Assembly (NCBI GenBank): GCA_046704785.1
Contig: JBJKRF010000141.1
Span: 1 to 16,497 of the forward strand
Length of the DNA: 16,497 bases
DNA from: JBJKRF01 sp046704785
GTDB taxonomy: Bacteria; Chloroflexota; Anaerolineae; Anaerolineales; Villigracilaceae
Direction of reading: 5' to 3'
Under the pieces are notes generated by a model that saw only the letters and a program-made list of their open reading frames with translations, made no database searches and was not told where the DNA came from. The position numbers and the translations under genes were made by a program. Below, piece by piece: positions 1 through 8,609 of this stretch (within the stretch, counting starts at the first letter, position 1; every line of letters starts with the position of its first letter).

Positions 1-21
1 TTGCGTGGCTCGTGTCTCCAT
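1..21 (-). CDS. Start of a gene leaving the window (partial)
   Basis: A GGAG Shine-Dalgarno (complement of 28-31) lies 6 nt before an ATG at 21-19, and the frame stays open to the window edge (METRATQ). It lies downstream of a near-consensus leftward promoter, which supports a real gene start. Only seven codons are visible, so no function can be given. An alternative in-frame ATG at 104-102 is also open to the edge, but it has no SD and its second codon begins a hairpin arm, so I prefer position 21. Confidence 0.35.
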
Positions 22-47
22 GGTAAGCTCCAGCCGGTAAAGTGCAA

Positions 48-101
48 CAAAAAACACACCCGCTGGCTGACGATTTTGTCAACGGTTAGATGGGGTGTGT
101 T
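48..101 (-). promoter_or_regulatory. Leader hairpin with T-run, possible attenuator
   Basis: Read leftward, AACACACCC (101-93) pairs with GGGTGTGTT (61-53) over 9 bp, and the stem runs into six T (54-49). The 31-nt loop holds a smaller TGAC/GTCA stem. It lies between a predicted transcription start near 112 and the putative ATG at 21. That layout fits an attenuator or conditional terminator in a roughly 90-nt leader. It could instead be chance within coding sequence if the ATG at 104 is used. Confidence 0.4.
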
Positions 102-118
102 CATGGCTTGCTGGGGGT

Positions 119-147
119 AGTGTAGCACAATCCACAAAAGATGTCAA
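119..147 (-). promoter_or_regulatory. Sigma-70-type promoter reading leftward
   Basis: On the minus strand there is a perfect -35 TTGACA (147-142), a 17-nt spacer (141-125) and a -10 TACACT (124-119, 4/6 match). The predicted start is near 112. The spacer coincides exactly with one arm of the 125-166 inverted repeat, which suggests repressor control of this promoter. It would drive the gene leaving the left edge. Confidence 0.5.
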
Positions 148-166
148 TAACTTTTGTGGATTGTGC
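125..166. repeat. Perfect 16-bp inverted repeat overlapping promoter
   Basis: GCACAATCCACAAAAG (125-140) is exactly inverted at 151-166 with a 10-nt centre. One arm fills the -35/-10 spacer of the leftward promoter, the centre holds the -35 box, and the other arm lies just upstream. This is typical operator geometry. It could alternatively form a cruciform or hairpin, but neither side has a terminator-like T-run directly abutting the stem. Confidence 0.6.
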
Positions 167-168
167 GC

Positions 169-192
169 AAAAAAAACGGCGGGACGCCGTTT
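169..192 (-). terminator. Rho-independent terminator of the HTH gene
   Basis: On the minus strand a 7-bp GC-rich stem (AACGGCG paired with CGCCGTT, 3-nt loop) ends in a run of eight T (176-169). It starts about 20 nt past the HTH gene stop. This is a classical intrinsic terminator and insulates the gene from the leftward promoter that follows. Confidence 0.85.
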
Positions 193-212
193 GTCAGGTA
201 AATTGAATGCAA

Positions 213-812
213 TTAGGCAGCAAAGCTGGTCTTGGATTTGTAGGGGGTTCCATCTGAGTTAAATAACGTTTTTCCTTGCCCGCCCCGTTGCCGATAGATT
301 TCGGCACAATAGGCTACGTCAGCTTCATCAATAAGCACTTTATTCCCCTCTTTACCTAAGCGTTTGATTACCCCCGCTTTTACCCAATTGCTAATCGTTT
401 GCTGTGTGACAGAATATTCCCTGGCTGCCTTGCTGATCCAAATAGGCTTCCCACGCAGGTCGGCGAACAATTTATACTCCGGCAGGTCTTCTTTTCGTTG
501 GGGCAGGCTATCTTCGGTCACGATCATCTCTCCATCGGGTAAGGTTCCACCCTTGATTCTACCAGATTCGATCAACGCGCGTACCTGCGCCTCGTTCAGG
601 CGCAATCGCTGGGCCGCGTCAGGGAGAGAAATATAGTGAGGAAGAGTTACCATCGTTTTTGGCAGGCTGTCTTCGGTCACGAGCATCTCTCCATCGGGTA
701 AAGTTCCGCCCTTGATTCTACCAGATTCGATCAACGCGCGTACCTGCGCCTCGTCCAGGCGCAATCGCCGGGCCGCTTCAGGGAGAGAAATATAGCGAGG
801 AAGAGTTCCCAT
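213..812 (-). CDS. Triple helix-turn-helix DNA-binding protein, tandem duplicated
   Basis: A 199-aa protein. Residues 1-53 and 54-106 are near-identical repeats, each with an ISLPxAAxRLRLxEAQVRALI helix-turn-helix of the excisionase/MerR-like (HTH_17) kind followed by a short IKGGTLPDGEM wing. Residues from about 125 form a third, divergent HTH (ISKAAREYSVTQQTISNWVKAGVI) and a basic tail ending TSFAA. No dimerisation or catalytic domain is visible. I chose the ATG at 812 because the longer open frame reads back through the tRNA-Pro gene, and because the repeat unit begins exactly there. The ribosome binding site is weak (GGTAAAG). It probably binds DNA with several half-sites, and the 16-bp palindrome next door is a candidate target (inference). 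I do not know a named family member. Confidence 0.75.
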   Translation of the reverse strand: MGTLPRYISLPEAARRLRLDEAQVRALIESGRIKGGTLPDGEMLVTEDSLPKTMVTLPHYISLPDAAQRLRLNEAQVRALIESGRIKGGTLPDGEMIVTEDSLPQRKEDLPEYKLFADLRGKPIWISKAAREYSVTQQTISNWVKAGVIKRLGKEGNKVLIDEADVAYCAEIYRQRGGQGKTLFNSDGTPYKSKTSFAA

Positions 813-819
813 CGTCTTT
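502..819. repeat. 159-bp (53-codon) tandem duplication inside the HTH gene
   Basis: Bases 502-660 and 661-819 align without gaps at an offset of 159. By eye I count about 10 differences, roughly 94% identity, and most are synonymous or conservative. The unit is an exact multiple of three, so the frame is kept and each copy encodes one full HTH plus wing. The high DNA identity means recent duplication or ongoing gene conversion. Confidence 0.9.
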
Positions 820-826
820 ACCAAAA

Positions 827-843
827 GCTTCCGCTCAGGAAGC
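827..843 (-). terminator. Small hairpin with short T-run before the HTH start
   Basis: On the minus strand GCTTCC and GGAAGC form a 6-bp stem with a 5-nt loop, followed by TTTT (826-823). It abuts the larger 844-895 hairpin and ends about 10 nt before the ATG at 812. It could be a weak terminator for the tRNA transcript or an element modulating read-through into the HTH gene. Confidence 0.4.
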
Positions 844-895
844 GCAACCGGGACTACCCTATGTAAGGAAGCACAGCCAGGGTAGTCCCGGTTGC
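844..895. repeat. 17-bp perfect inverted repeat just 3' of tRNA-Pro
   Basis: Bases 844-860 pair perfectly with 879-895 across an 18-nt loop (core CAACCGGGACTACCCT and its reverse complement). It begins 6 nt past the tRNA 3' end on the minus strand. No T-run follows it directly, so it is not a textbook terminator. It may be a processing or stabilising hairpin, a regulatory site for the HTH gene, or the remnant of a palindromic element. Confidence 0.65.
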
Positions 896-901
896 CATTT
901 G

Positions 902-976
902 TCGGGGCGCCCGGATTTGAACCGGGGACCTCACGGACCCGAACCGTGCGCTCTAGCCGGGCTGAGCCACGCCCCG
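902..976 (-). tRNA. tRNA-Pro, anticodon CGG
   Basis: The reverse complement folds into a full cloverleaf of 75 nt. It has a 7-bp acceptor stem (CGGGGCG with CGCCCCG), discriminator A, a D-arm GCTC/GAGC with GG in the loop, an anticodon stem CACGG/CCGTG with loop TTCGGGT, and a T-arm CCCGG/CCGGG with loop TTCAAAT. Loop positions 34-36 read CGG, decoding the proline codon CCG. The terminal CCA is not encoded. Open frames crossing this region on either strand are artefacts. Confidence 0.95.
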
Positions 977-1038
977 AAACACTTGCAATAATCGACAAGA
1001 AACTAATCTGGTCTATTTTGCCGATAACTGCGGGCAAG

Positions 1039-1068
1039 ATTTTATCATACTATGCCCCCGTCAGGCAA
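1039..1068 (-). promoter_or_regulatory. Candidate promoter for tRNA-Pro
   Basis: The minus strand carries TTGCCT (1068-1063), 18 nt, then TAAAAT (1044-1039), giving a start near 1032 and a leader of about 55 nt before the tRNA. Both boxes match sigma-70 consensus at 4 to 5 of 6 positions. The assignment rests on position and pattern only. Confidence 0.35.
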
Positions 1069-1143
1069 GGAACGTTTGCGGCTTTGCGGCTTTTTTGGAA
1101 TCGGTACAACAAAACAAGTTCCGGGCAAAAAAGCCCATTATCT

Positions 1144-1818
1144 TCATTTTTTCACCACGCTAATCGCAATGGAAAAAGTACAAAAAAAGTCTTGCTTGTT
1201 CGAGCGACGCAACCCCCAGGTTGCCACATACGAACCCGGCTCCTTTGGAGAGACCAAATGGACATGAAGGTTGATCTTATCATTTCGATAAATAGTGATC
1301 GGAAGGGCAGTATCCGCGCGGTCAGAAGGTTGTAACTTGTCGCCGCTCACATAACCGAAGAGAATATCACCCTGATGCCACATCAGGCTGCCGGTATTGT
1401 AGACTTTCCACTCGGCGATAAAATCGGTGCGGGGCTTGAAGACCATTCCCCAAGAAGGGGAGGACGAGTCAACGTTACATTTCAACCCCTCGGGGGTAAG
1501 TGTAAATACGCCGGGCAGTGGACTACCTTGTAGCGTTTCCGAAATGGGCAACTCCGTAAACGTGGGAAAAGGCGTAAAGGAAGGCACGTAAAGGAGCGTC
1601 GGCGTCGAAAGCAAATCGGAGATGCTCTCCGAGGTTGGGCGACGCGTGGGCGGCGGGATGGGTGTAATGGTCGCCTTCGGCGTAATCGTCGGCTCGACCG
1701 ACGCCGTACTAGTCGGAACGGTCCCCGCCGAACCCGGGGGATTACCCACTACTTGGGCGCAACCCGCGACCAAGCAAACTAAAATCAATCCAGAAAGATA
1801 AAATCGCAGGGATTTCAC
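1144..1818 (-). CDS. Lipoprotein with C-terminal NBR1-type Ig-like domain
   Basis: A 224-aa protein. Residues 1-20 form a lipoprotein signal peptide with lipobox VAGC and lipidated Cys20. Residues 25-105 are a Pro/Thr/Ser-rich linker with TPxPTPT-like runs, typical of surface proteins of Anaerolineae. Residues from about 110 to 222 resemble the NBR1/FW Ig-like beta-sandwich: EWKVYNTGSLMW, a YVSGD stretch, a central LPITIY strand and PGSYVATWGLR. Two Cys (114 and about 213) could form a disulfide. The start is GTG at 1818, preceded by GGAGGG and GAAGG. It stands alone, diverging from gyrA. It is probably an extracellular binding or adhesion module; its ligand is unknown. Confidence 0.8.
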   Translation of the reverse strand: MKSLRFYLSGLILVCLVAGCAQVVGNPPGSAGTVPTSTASVEPTITPKATITPIPPPTRRPTSESISDLLSTPTLLYVPSFTPFPTFTELPISETLQGSPLPGVFTLTPEGLKCNVDSSSPSWGMVFKPRTDFIAEWKVYNTGSLMWHQGDILFGYVSGDKLQPSDRADTALPITIYRNDKINLHVHLVSPKEPGSYVATWGLRRSNKQDFFCTFSIAISVVKK

Positions 1819-2042
1819 TGAACCTTCCCTCCATAAAATCGCGATCTAAAACCCGGTAATTTGGTTATTTCAGACTCGCATGAAAACGGGCGAACAAGAG
1901 AGAACTCAATACACCTACATCATAACAACCCGATGTTTTTTTGACAAGTTGCGGTTCTTTAGGATTTCCCGTGGTAAGGGGTAGATGTGAGGGTGTGGGA
2001 TTCTCTCGCCATGGATTTTCACAGAGCCGCTGCGTTAAAATT

Positions 2043-2072
2043 TTGGGGAGAGCAGGCCACCTGCGGTATAAT
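2043..2072 (+). promoter_or_regulatory. Candidate gyrA promoter
   Basis: A perfect -10 TATAAT (2067-2072) lies 18 nt after a partial -35 TTGGGG (2043-2048). The start would be near 2079, leaving a leader of about 120 nt before the gyrA ATG. A perfect TTGACA also occurs at 1941-1946, but its -10 region is poor, so it is a secondary candidate. The rest of the 1819-2198 spacer holds no gene I can support. Confidence 0.5.
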
Positions 2073-2100
2073 GAAGGGGTTGCGAGCACACTTCGCTCCA

Positions 2101-2163
2101 GAGACACCGGATAATCAGGCAGGCATCCGGTGTTTCTCCGTCTACCCCGCTTTCTGACGGGGT
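2101..2163 (+). promoter_or_regulatory. Two hairpins in the gyrA leader
   Basis: Hairpin 1 pairs 2101-2112 with 2125-2136 (12 pairs including one G-U, core ACACCGGAT/ATCCGGTGT) around a 12-nt loop. Hairpin 2 pairs ACCCCG (2144-2149) with CGGGGT (2158-2163) around an 8-nt loop. Both sit between the predicted start and the ribosome binding site at 2183-2188. No strong T-run follows either, so they are more likely stability or translation elements than terminators. Confidence 0.5.
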
Positions 2164-2198
2164 GTCGTTGCAGCCTGAATCAAGAGGGTTCTTTTCTC

Positions 2199-4718
<2,520 letters not shown>

Positions 4719-4735
4719 CACCAGCTTCCGATAAC

Positions 4736-4773
4736 AAAGCCGACGCACCTGTGAGTGCGTCGGCTTTTCTTTT
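4736..4773 (+). terminator. gyrA intrinsic terminator
   Basis: A perfect 13-bp stem (4736-4748 with 4755-4767) closes a 6-nt loop and is followed by TTTTCTTTT. It begins 17 nt after the gyrA stop. This ends gyrA before the convergent gene at 4805. Confidence 0.92.
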
Positions 4774-4804
4774 CTGCGTTATTGGGGAAAATATAACGGC
4801 GAGA

Positions 4805-5035
4805 CTAAAAGGGATTCACTACGCCCATGACCAGCAAAAGCATCGATCCCAAAATGCAAGTGACCATAGCCAACATTGCCGCAATGATAAGCCGCTGCCC
4901 TGGGGTCATCCCCAGAATCTTTCCATCCAGGCTAAAACCAGGCTTTTTCGGCTGCTCGTCAAGAGAGATGTCAGGCTCATTGTCTTGGAAAAACGGCGTC
5001 GACTCGGCTTCGTTTCTTAGATCGTCGAACATCAT
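4805..5035 (-). CDS. Small single-pass membrane protein, unknown function
   Basis: A 76-aa protein. Residues 1-44 are acidic and soluble (MMFDDLRNEAES, then a KKPGF segment). Residues about 47-74 form one hydrophobic helix (RLIIAAMLAMVTCILGSMLL) with a very short C-terminal end, so it is probably tail-anchored with the N-terminus in the cytoplasm. The start has a good GAGGTG ribosome binding site directly upstream, supporting a real gene. It is the last gene of the likely rho operon, 78 nt after birA. I do not recognise a named family, and no catalytic motif is visible. Confidence 0.65.
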   Translation of the reverse strand: MMFDDLRNEAESTPFFQDNEPDISLDEQPKKPGFSLDGKILGMTPGQRLIIAAMLAMVTCILGSMLLLVMGVVNPF

Positions 5036-5113
5036 ACACCTCGCTTATCGTACTGCTACAAATCCCTGTCAGCAGGGCAGACGCTAAATTTGCGCCTTCG
5101 AAAATCCAGTATA

Positions 5114-5890
5114 TCACAGGGGACGCAGGTGAAGCTCGCCAAAGCGCAGAAGATGGACCGCGCCATCGGTCGAACGCACCCGCAGGCTGCCGTCCGTTTC
5201 GAGACCAAGCAATTCGCCCCTGACGGACTCCGTCTCGTCGGCCCAAACCCGCACCATTTCACCGCGAAAGGCCAGGGTCGTCTCCCAGGCATGTACAAAG
5301 GTCTCGGTTCCCACGAGCAGGCGCCACGCCAGCAGTGCGCTCAACATCTCGCGAAGCAGATCTGTCCGCTCAACAGGCCCGGAGGCTTCATCCTGTACAC
5401 AGGTCGCCGGGAAGTTGAGCATCTCCCCCGGCGGGATAGCCGCCGGAAGCACGTTGACGCCCATACCCAGCACAAAACTTTCGACCTCCGTCCCCATCCA
5501 GACGGACTCCGCCAACACGCCGGCTACCTTACGCCGGTTGATCAGGATGTCGTTCGGCCATTTAACCTGCGCAGTCAGGTCGTAGTGTCGTAGCGCATCC
5601 ACTAACGCCAGCGCGCCCAGGCCTGAAATCAGGCTCGAATTCCGTCTCTCGGCCGGCGTGGGCTTGAGGATCAAACTGACAGCCAGGGCCGTCCCCGGCG
5701 GCGTGAACCACTTACGGCCCACGCGTCCACGCCCGGCGGTTTGCTCTTCGGCCACAACCAGCGACAAATCCGGCGCGCCCTCTGCAGCCCAAGCGAGAGC
5801 TTCGTCGTTCGTCGACCCAACCTGTTCATAAAAACGAATTTCGCCCAAGGGCAAATTTTTGAGTACAATTCGAAAGAGTTTCTTATTCAT
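5114..5890 (-). CDS. birA: Biotin--[acetyl-CoA-carboxylase] ligase
   Basis: A 258-aa cytoplasmic enzyme that makes biotinyl-AMP from biotin and ATP and transfers biotin to the carrier lysine of biotin-dependent carboxylases. Visible motifs are GSTNDEA (25-31), the nucleotide loop GRGRVGRKWF (53-62), KWPNDI (110-115) and KVAGVLAE (121-128). A C-terminal SH3-like domain covers about 210-258. There is no N-terminal winged helix, so it is a monofunctional (class I) ligase and not a biotin repressor. The start is ATG at 5890; its GGAGG lies 5 nt upstream but inside a hairpin stem. It follows the M23 gene by 48 nt, probably in the same transcript. Confidence 0.93.
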   Translation of the reverse strand: MNKKLFRIVLKNLPLGEIRFYEQVGSTNDEALAWAAEGAPDLSLVVAEEQTAGRGRVGRKWFTPPGTALAVSLILKPTPAERRNSSLISGLGALALVDALRHYDLTAQVKWPNDILINRRKVAGVLAESVWMGTEVESFVLGMGVNVLPAAIPPGEMLNFPATCVQDEASGPVERTDLLREMLSALLAWRLLVGTETFVHAWETTLAFRGEMVRVWADETESVRGELLGLETDGSLRVRSTDGAVHLLRFGELHLRPL

Positions 5891-5891
5891 A

Positions 5892-5920
5892 AAGACCTCC
5901 CACCATTCGTGGGAGGTCTT
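5892..5920 (-). promoter_or_regulatory. 12-bp hairpin containing the birA Shine-Dalgarno
   Basis: Bases 5892-5903 pair perfectly with 5909-5920 (core AAGACCTCCCAC and its complement) around a 5-nt loop. On the minus strand the 3' arm reads GTGGGAGGTCTT and carries the GGAGG used by birA, so folding would hide the ribosome binding site. It also lies just past the M23 stop. It could instead be a weak terminator, since only TCTTT follows, or, read rightward, a stem followed by TTATTTTAA. Confidence 0.7.
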
Positions 5921-5938
5921 ATTTTAACCGAAATTGAC

Positions 5939-7000
5939 TCAGGGAAGAACGTACCAGGGGTCAACGAAGCCGCCATTCAGGCGAACTTCAAAGTGCAGGT
6001 GGGCGCCAAAAGCATTACCGGTTGCACCGGCCAGACCAATAAGTTGGCCCTGTGAAACACTCTGACAGAGTTGTACGTTGATCTGGCTCAAGTGGGCATA
6101 CAACGTTTCGTAGCCATTACCATGATCGATCATAATCACGTTTCCATAACCTGCGTTGTATCCACCGTCCGCTTTGACCACAACACCGCTATCCGCCGCG
6201 TAAATCGGCGCGCCCTCACCAGCGGCAATATCAATACCACGATGGGTTGGTGAATAATCATTTCCCGAAAGGTAGTGATTATTTGCGGGCCAGATGAATC
6301 CGCCGGTGCTGACCGGCGTGGTACTACAAACCGAGGTACCCACATTTGCCGTACCTGAGTGTCCAACCGCAGCCACCGGTTGGATCCAGGCGCTGCTTTC
6401 GCGCCAACCACCGGGGATCATCACCGTCTGGCCAACTGTGAACGTCGGGTTGGTCAGGTCGGTAATATTCCCAGGCCAGTTCATAATATCAGACGGTTTG
6501 GCGTAATATTTGGCCGCCACTTTATCAACCGTGTCACCCTCTTTCCATTGATACAGGATGCCATCCGTCGGTGGAATTTTAAGCGTTTGGCCGGGGCGCA
6601 AGCTATTCGGGTCGTCCTGTAAAATGTCAAAATTGGCCCACAAAACGGATTCGGGCTTGAGCCCGAACTGATTGGCGATTTCGAATAACGAATCGCCATG
6701 AACGACCTTATAGTCGACTACATCGGTACGCGGACGGTCTGCGGGGATGATTGTCTTAAGGGTCAGTTTGCGATAAATAGCAGGCGCATCTATCGTGAAG
6801 AAATCGGTGGAGGGGTCGTTCTGGGCATGCGCCGCAGCCTGCGTCGTTGCAGGCTGCAGGGTCGCCGCCGGCACCTGTGCATAAGCCGTCGTCGGGCCTT
6901 GCAAACGCCAGAAGGCGAAGGCTACCGACCCGAGGACAATGAGCGTTGTAATCCCCCAACTGATGAACGAAAACCAGCGTGAAGTGGTAATTTTTTCCAT
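5939..7000 (-). CDS. LysM-domain M23 peptidoglycan endopeptidase
   Basis: A 353-aa envelope protein. One membrane helix (about 15-33) anchors it. Two LysM modules (about 97-143, YKVVHGDSLFEIANQFGL; about 150-197, YQWKEGDTVDKVAAKYY) bind glycan. An M23/LytM domain (about 235-350) carries the zinc and catalytic residues: His253 and Asp257 in HRGID, His303 in YAHL, and His334/His336 in AHLHFE. All are present, so it should cleave peptide cross-links and is not a degenerate LytM factor. It ends GGFVDPWYVLP, typical of the fold's last strand. The start is ATG at 7000; GGTGATC just upstream matches the extended Shine-Dalgarno. It lies 41 nt after rho. The physiological substrate is not evident. Confidence 0.92.
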   Translation of the reverse strand: MEKITTSRWFSFISWGITTLIVLGSVAFAFWRLQGPTTAYAQVPAATLQPATTQAAAHAQNDPSTDFFTIDAPAIYRKLTLKTIIPADRPRTDVVDYKVVHGDSLFEIANQFGLKPESVLWANFDILQDDPNSLRPGQTLKIPPTDGILYQWKEGDTVDKVAAKYYAKPSDIMNWPGNITDLTNPTFTVGQTVMIPGGWRESSAWIQPVAAVGHSGTANVGTSVCSTTPVSTGGFIWPANNHYLSGNDYSPTHRGIDIAAGEGAPIYAADSGVVVKADGGYNAGYGNVIMIDHGNGYETLYAHLSQINVQLCQSVSQGQLIGLAGATGNAFGAHLHFEVRLNGGFVDPWYVLP

Positions 7001-7041
7001 AGGATCACCCGGAGAAAATTATACCTCCGGCGCGCCATGGC

Positions 7042-8325
7042 TTACATGGCATCATTAAGAGTCTCTAAGAATTCTTGATTATTTTGCGTCTTGGACATGC
7101 GTGTCAAAATGGCTTCGGTCGCAACGGCTGAATCCATACCGGCGCCCTGCGGCGGCGAAGAAGTCATCTGGATGTACATACGGCGCATGGTCCAGGAGCG
7201 CTGCAGGATGTCGGGGCCGAGCAAGAGTTCCTCGCGGCGCGTGGACGAACGTTCGATGTCTACGGCAGGGAAGATACGGCGTTCCTGCAATTTGCGCGAG
7301 AGGTGCAATTCCATGTTACCGGTGCCTTTGAATTCTTCAAAAACCACGTCATCCAGGCGGGAACCGGTATCGACCAAGCAGGTAGCGATGATGGTCAGCG
7401 AACCACCCTCTTCGACGTTACGCGCCGCACCGAAAAAATGCTTAGGAGGGTACAACGCCGAGGGGTCCATACCACCCGACAGGGTGCGGCCCGACGGATT
7501 CACCGTCAGGTTGTAAGCACGCGCCAAACGTGTGATCGAATCCATCAAAATGACTACGTGACGTTTGATCTCCACCAGACGCTTGGCGCGTTCGAGTGCA
7601 ATTTCAGCCGTACGCACATGCGCCGTAACGGGCTCGTCGAAAGTGGAAGCAATCACTTCGGCATCCACCGAGCGATCCATGTCCGTGACTTCTTCCGGGC
7701 GTTCGCCAATCATGGCAATCATCAGATGCACGTCAGGATATTGCGTCGAAATGGCGTTGGCAATTTGCTTCAAAATCGTGGTCTTGCCCGCCTTCGGAGG
7801 GGAAACGATCAAACCGCGCTGCCCGCGTCCGATGGGAGCGATCAGGTTGATCAGGCGGGTGGCGATGATGTCGCCACGGGTTTCCAGGTCGAAGCGCTGG
7901 TCCGGGAAAATTGGGGTCAGGGCCTCGAACTTGGGACGGTATTTGGCTTCTTCAGGGTCTACACCGTTGACGGTTTCGACCTTGAGAAGTCCCCAGTGTC
8001 GTTCGGTGTCGCGCGGCGGGCGCACGTGGCCGATGATAAGATCGCCATTGCGCATGTCATAGCGTCTCAGTTGGGCCTGCGAGACGTACACGTCGTCTTC
8101 ACTGATGCTGTAACGGGCAGAGCGCAAAAAGCCAATTCCCTCGTCCAAAATCTCAAGGATTCCGCCACGGATTTCCAGCCCTTCGCGGGCGGCTTCTTCC
8201 TGGCGTAGACGCAAGACGAGCGCCTCTTTTTTCATCCGATTGGCTTTTTCTACATTGAATTCTTTGGCCGCAAATCCACGGAGTTCGGCCAACGGCATAC
8301 TTTCCAGTTCCAGAATATTCATCAT
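7042..8325 (-). CDS. rho: Transcription termination factor Rho
   Basis: A 427-aa hexameric RNA-dependent ATPase that translocates along nascent RNA and releases it from RNA polymerase. The N-terminal Rho_N helix bundle (1-45) leads into a cold-shock-like RNA-binding fold with GIGFLR (63-68). The ATPase core has Walker A SPPKAGKTT (175-183, Lys181), Walker B VVILMD (Asp262), a Q-loop around NPSGRTLSGGMDPSAL and an R-loop near STFDEPVTAHVR. Length matches a standard Rho without the long insertions seen in actinobacteria. The start is one of two adjacent ATGs (8325 or 8322), with only a weak TGGAAT upstream. It is the first gene of the rho, M23, birA, small-protein cluster. Confidence 0.96.
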   Translation of the reverse strand: MMNILELESMPLAELRGFAAKEFNVEKANRMKKEALVLRLRQEEAAREGLEIRGGILEILDEGIGFLRSARYSISEDDVYVSQAQLRRYDMRNGDLIIGHVRPPRDTERHWGLLKVETVNGVDPEEAKYRPKFEALTPIFPDQRFDLETRGDIIATRLINLIAPIGRGQRGLIVSPPKAGKTTILKQIANAISTQYPDVHLMIAMIGERPEEVTDMDRSVDAEVIASTFDEPVTAHVRTAEIALERAKRLVEIKRHVVILMDSITRLARAYNLTVNPSGRTLSGGMDPSALYPPKHFFGAARNVEEGGSLTIIATCLVDTGSRLDDVVFEEFKGTGNMELHLSRKLQERRIFPAVDIERSSTRREELLLGPDILQRSWTMRRMYIQMTSSPPQGAGMDSAVATEAILTRMSKTQNNQEFLETLNDAM

Positions 8326-8367
8326 GATTCCATTTCAGTTTTGGGGATAGTGTAGAAATACGAAAAT

Positions 8368-8388
8368 ACACCCTGTTGCGAAGGGTGT
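8368..8388 (-). promoter_or_regulatory. Hairpin in the rho leader, possible attenuator
   Basis: On the minus strand ACACCCT (8388-8382) pairs with AGGGTGT (8374-8368), a 7-bp stem with a 7-nt loop, followed by ATTTTCGTATTTC. It lies between the predicted rho promoter and the rho start. Rho leaders in several bacteria attenuate transcription autogenously, so this is a plausible control element. The T-run is imperfect. Confidence 0.35.
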
Positions 8389-8524
8389 TCGCTTCTCGTC
8401 AGCTTTTATGATTTTGGGGTTCAATGTCCATCTATCGGAAATAGCTCGTCACCCAATTTGGCCCCTACCGCCAAGGATGACATAAGCAGGTTTATTGTAT
8501 ATGGGTGGGGATTATTACGTTGGC

Positions 8525-8533
8525 ATTATAGCA
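8525..8533 (-). promoter_or_regulatory. Extended -10 promoter for rho
   Basis: The minus strand reads TGC directly before a perfect TATAAT (8530-8525), an extended -10 that needs little -35 contact. I see no good -35. The predicted start near 8517 would give rho a leader of about 190 nt. The rest of the 8326-8609 spacer shows only short stems and no supportable gene. Confidence 0.5.
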
Positions 8534-8609
8534 CAATTTTTCCATTTGCGAGCGGTTTTCCACAAATTCCTTGAAATGTGGAGAAAAGGGCCAGGGCGAC
8601 GAGCCAAAC

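Noticed and set aside
502..819. CRISPR-like array
   Set aside because: Only two long adjacent units without spacers, translated in frame as HTH domains.
844..895. Integration (att) site at the 3' end of tRNA-Pro
   Set aside because: No integrase or direct repeat of the tRNA end is found in the window; the feature is an inverted repeat with its own sequence.
813..1037. N-terminal extension of the HTH protein upstream of position 812
   Set aside because: It would translate the tRNA and both hairpins; the repeat unit starts exactly at the ATG at 812.
892..1335. Plus-strand open frame of 147 codons
   Set aside because: It crosses the complete tRNA-Pro gene and shows no recognisable protein features; the nested frame at 1052-1267 fails for the same lack of support.
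1865..2107. Minus-strand 80-codon frame between the lipoprotein and gyrA genes
   Set aside because: No ribosome binding site or protein features; it overlaps the gyrA promoter and leader.
7303..8208. Plus-strand open frame of 301 codons
   Set aside because: It is antisense to rho, whose motifs are unambiguous.
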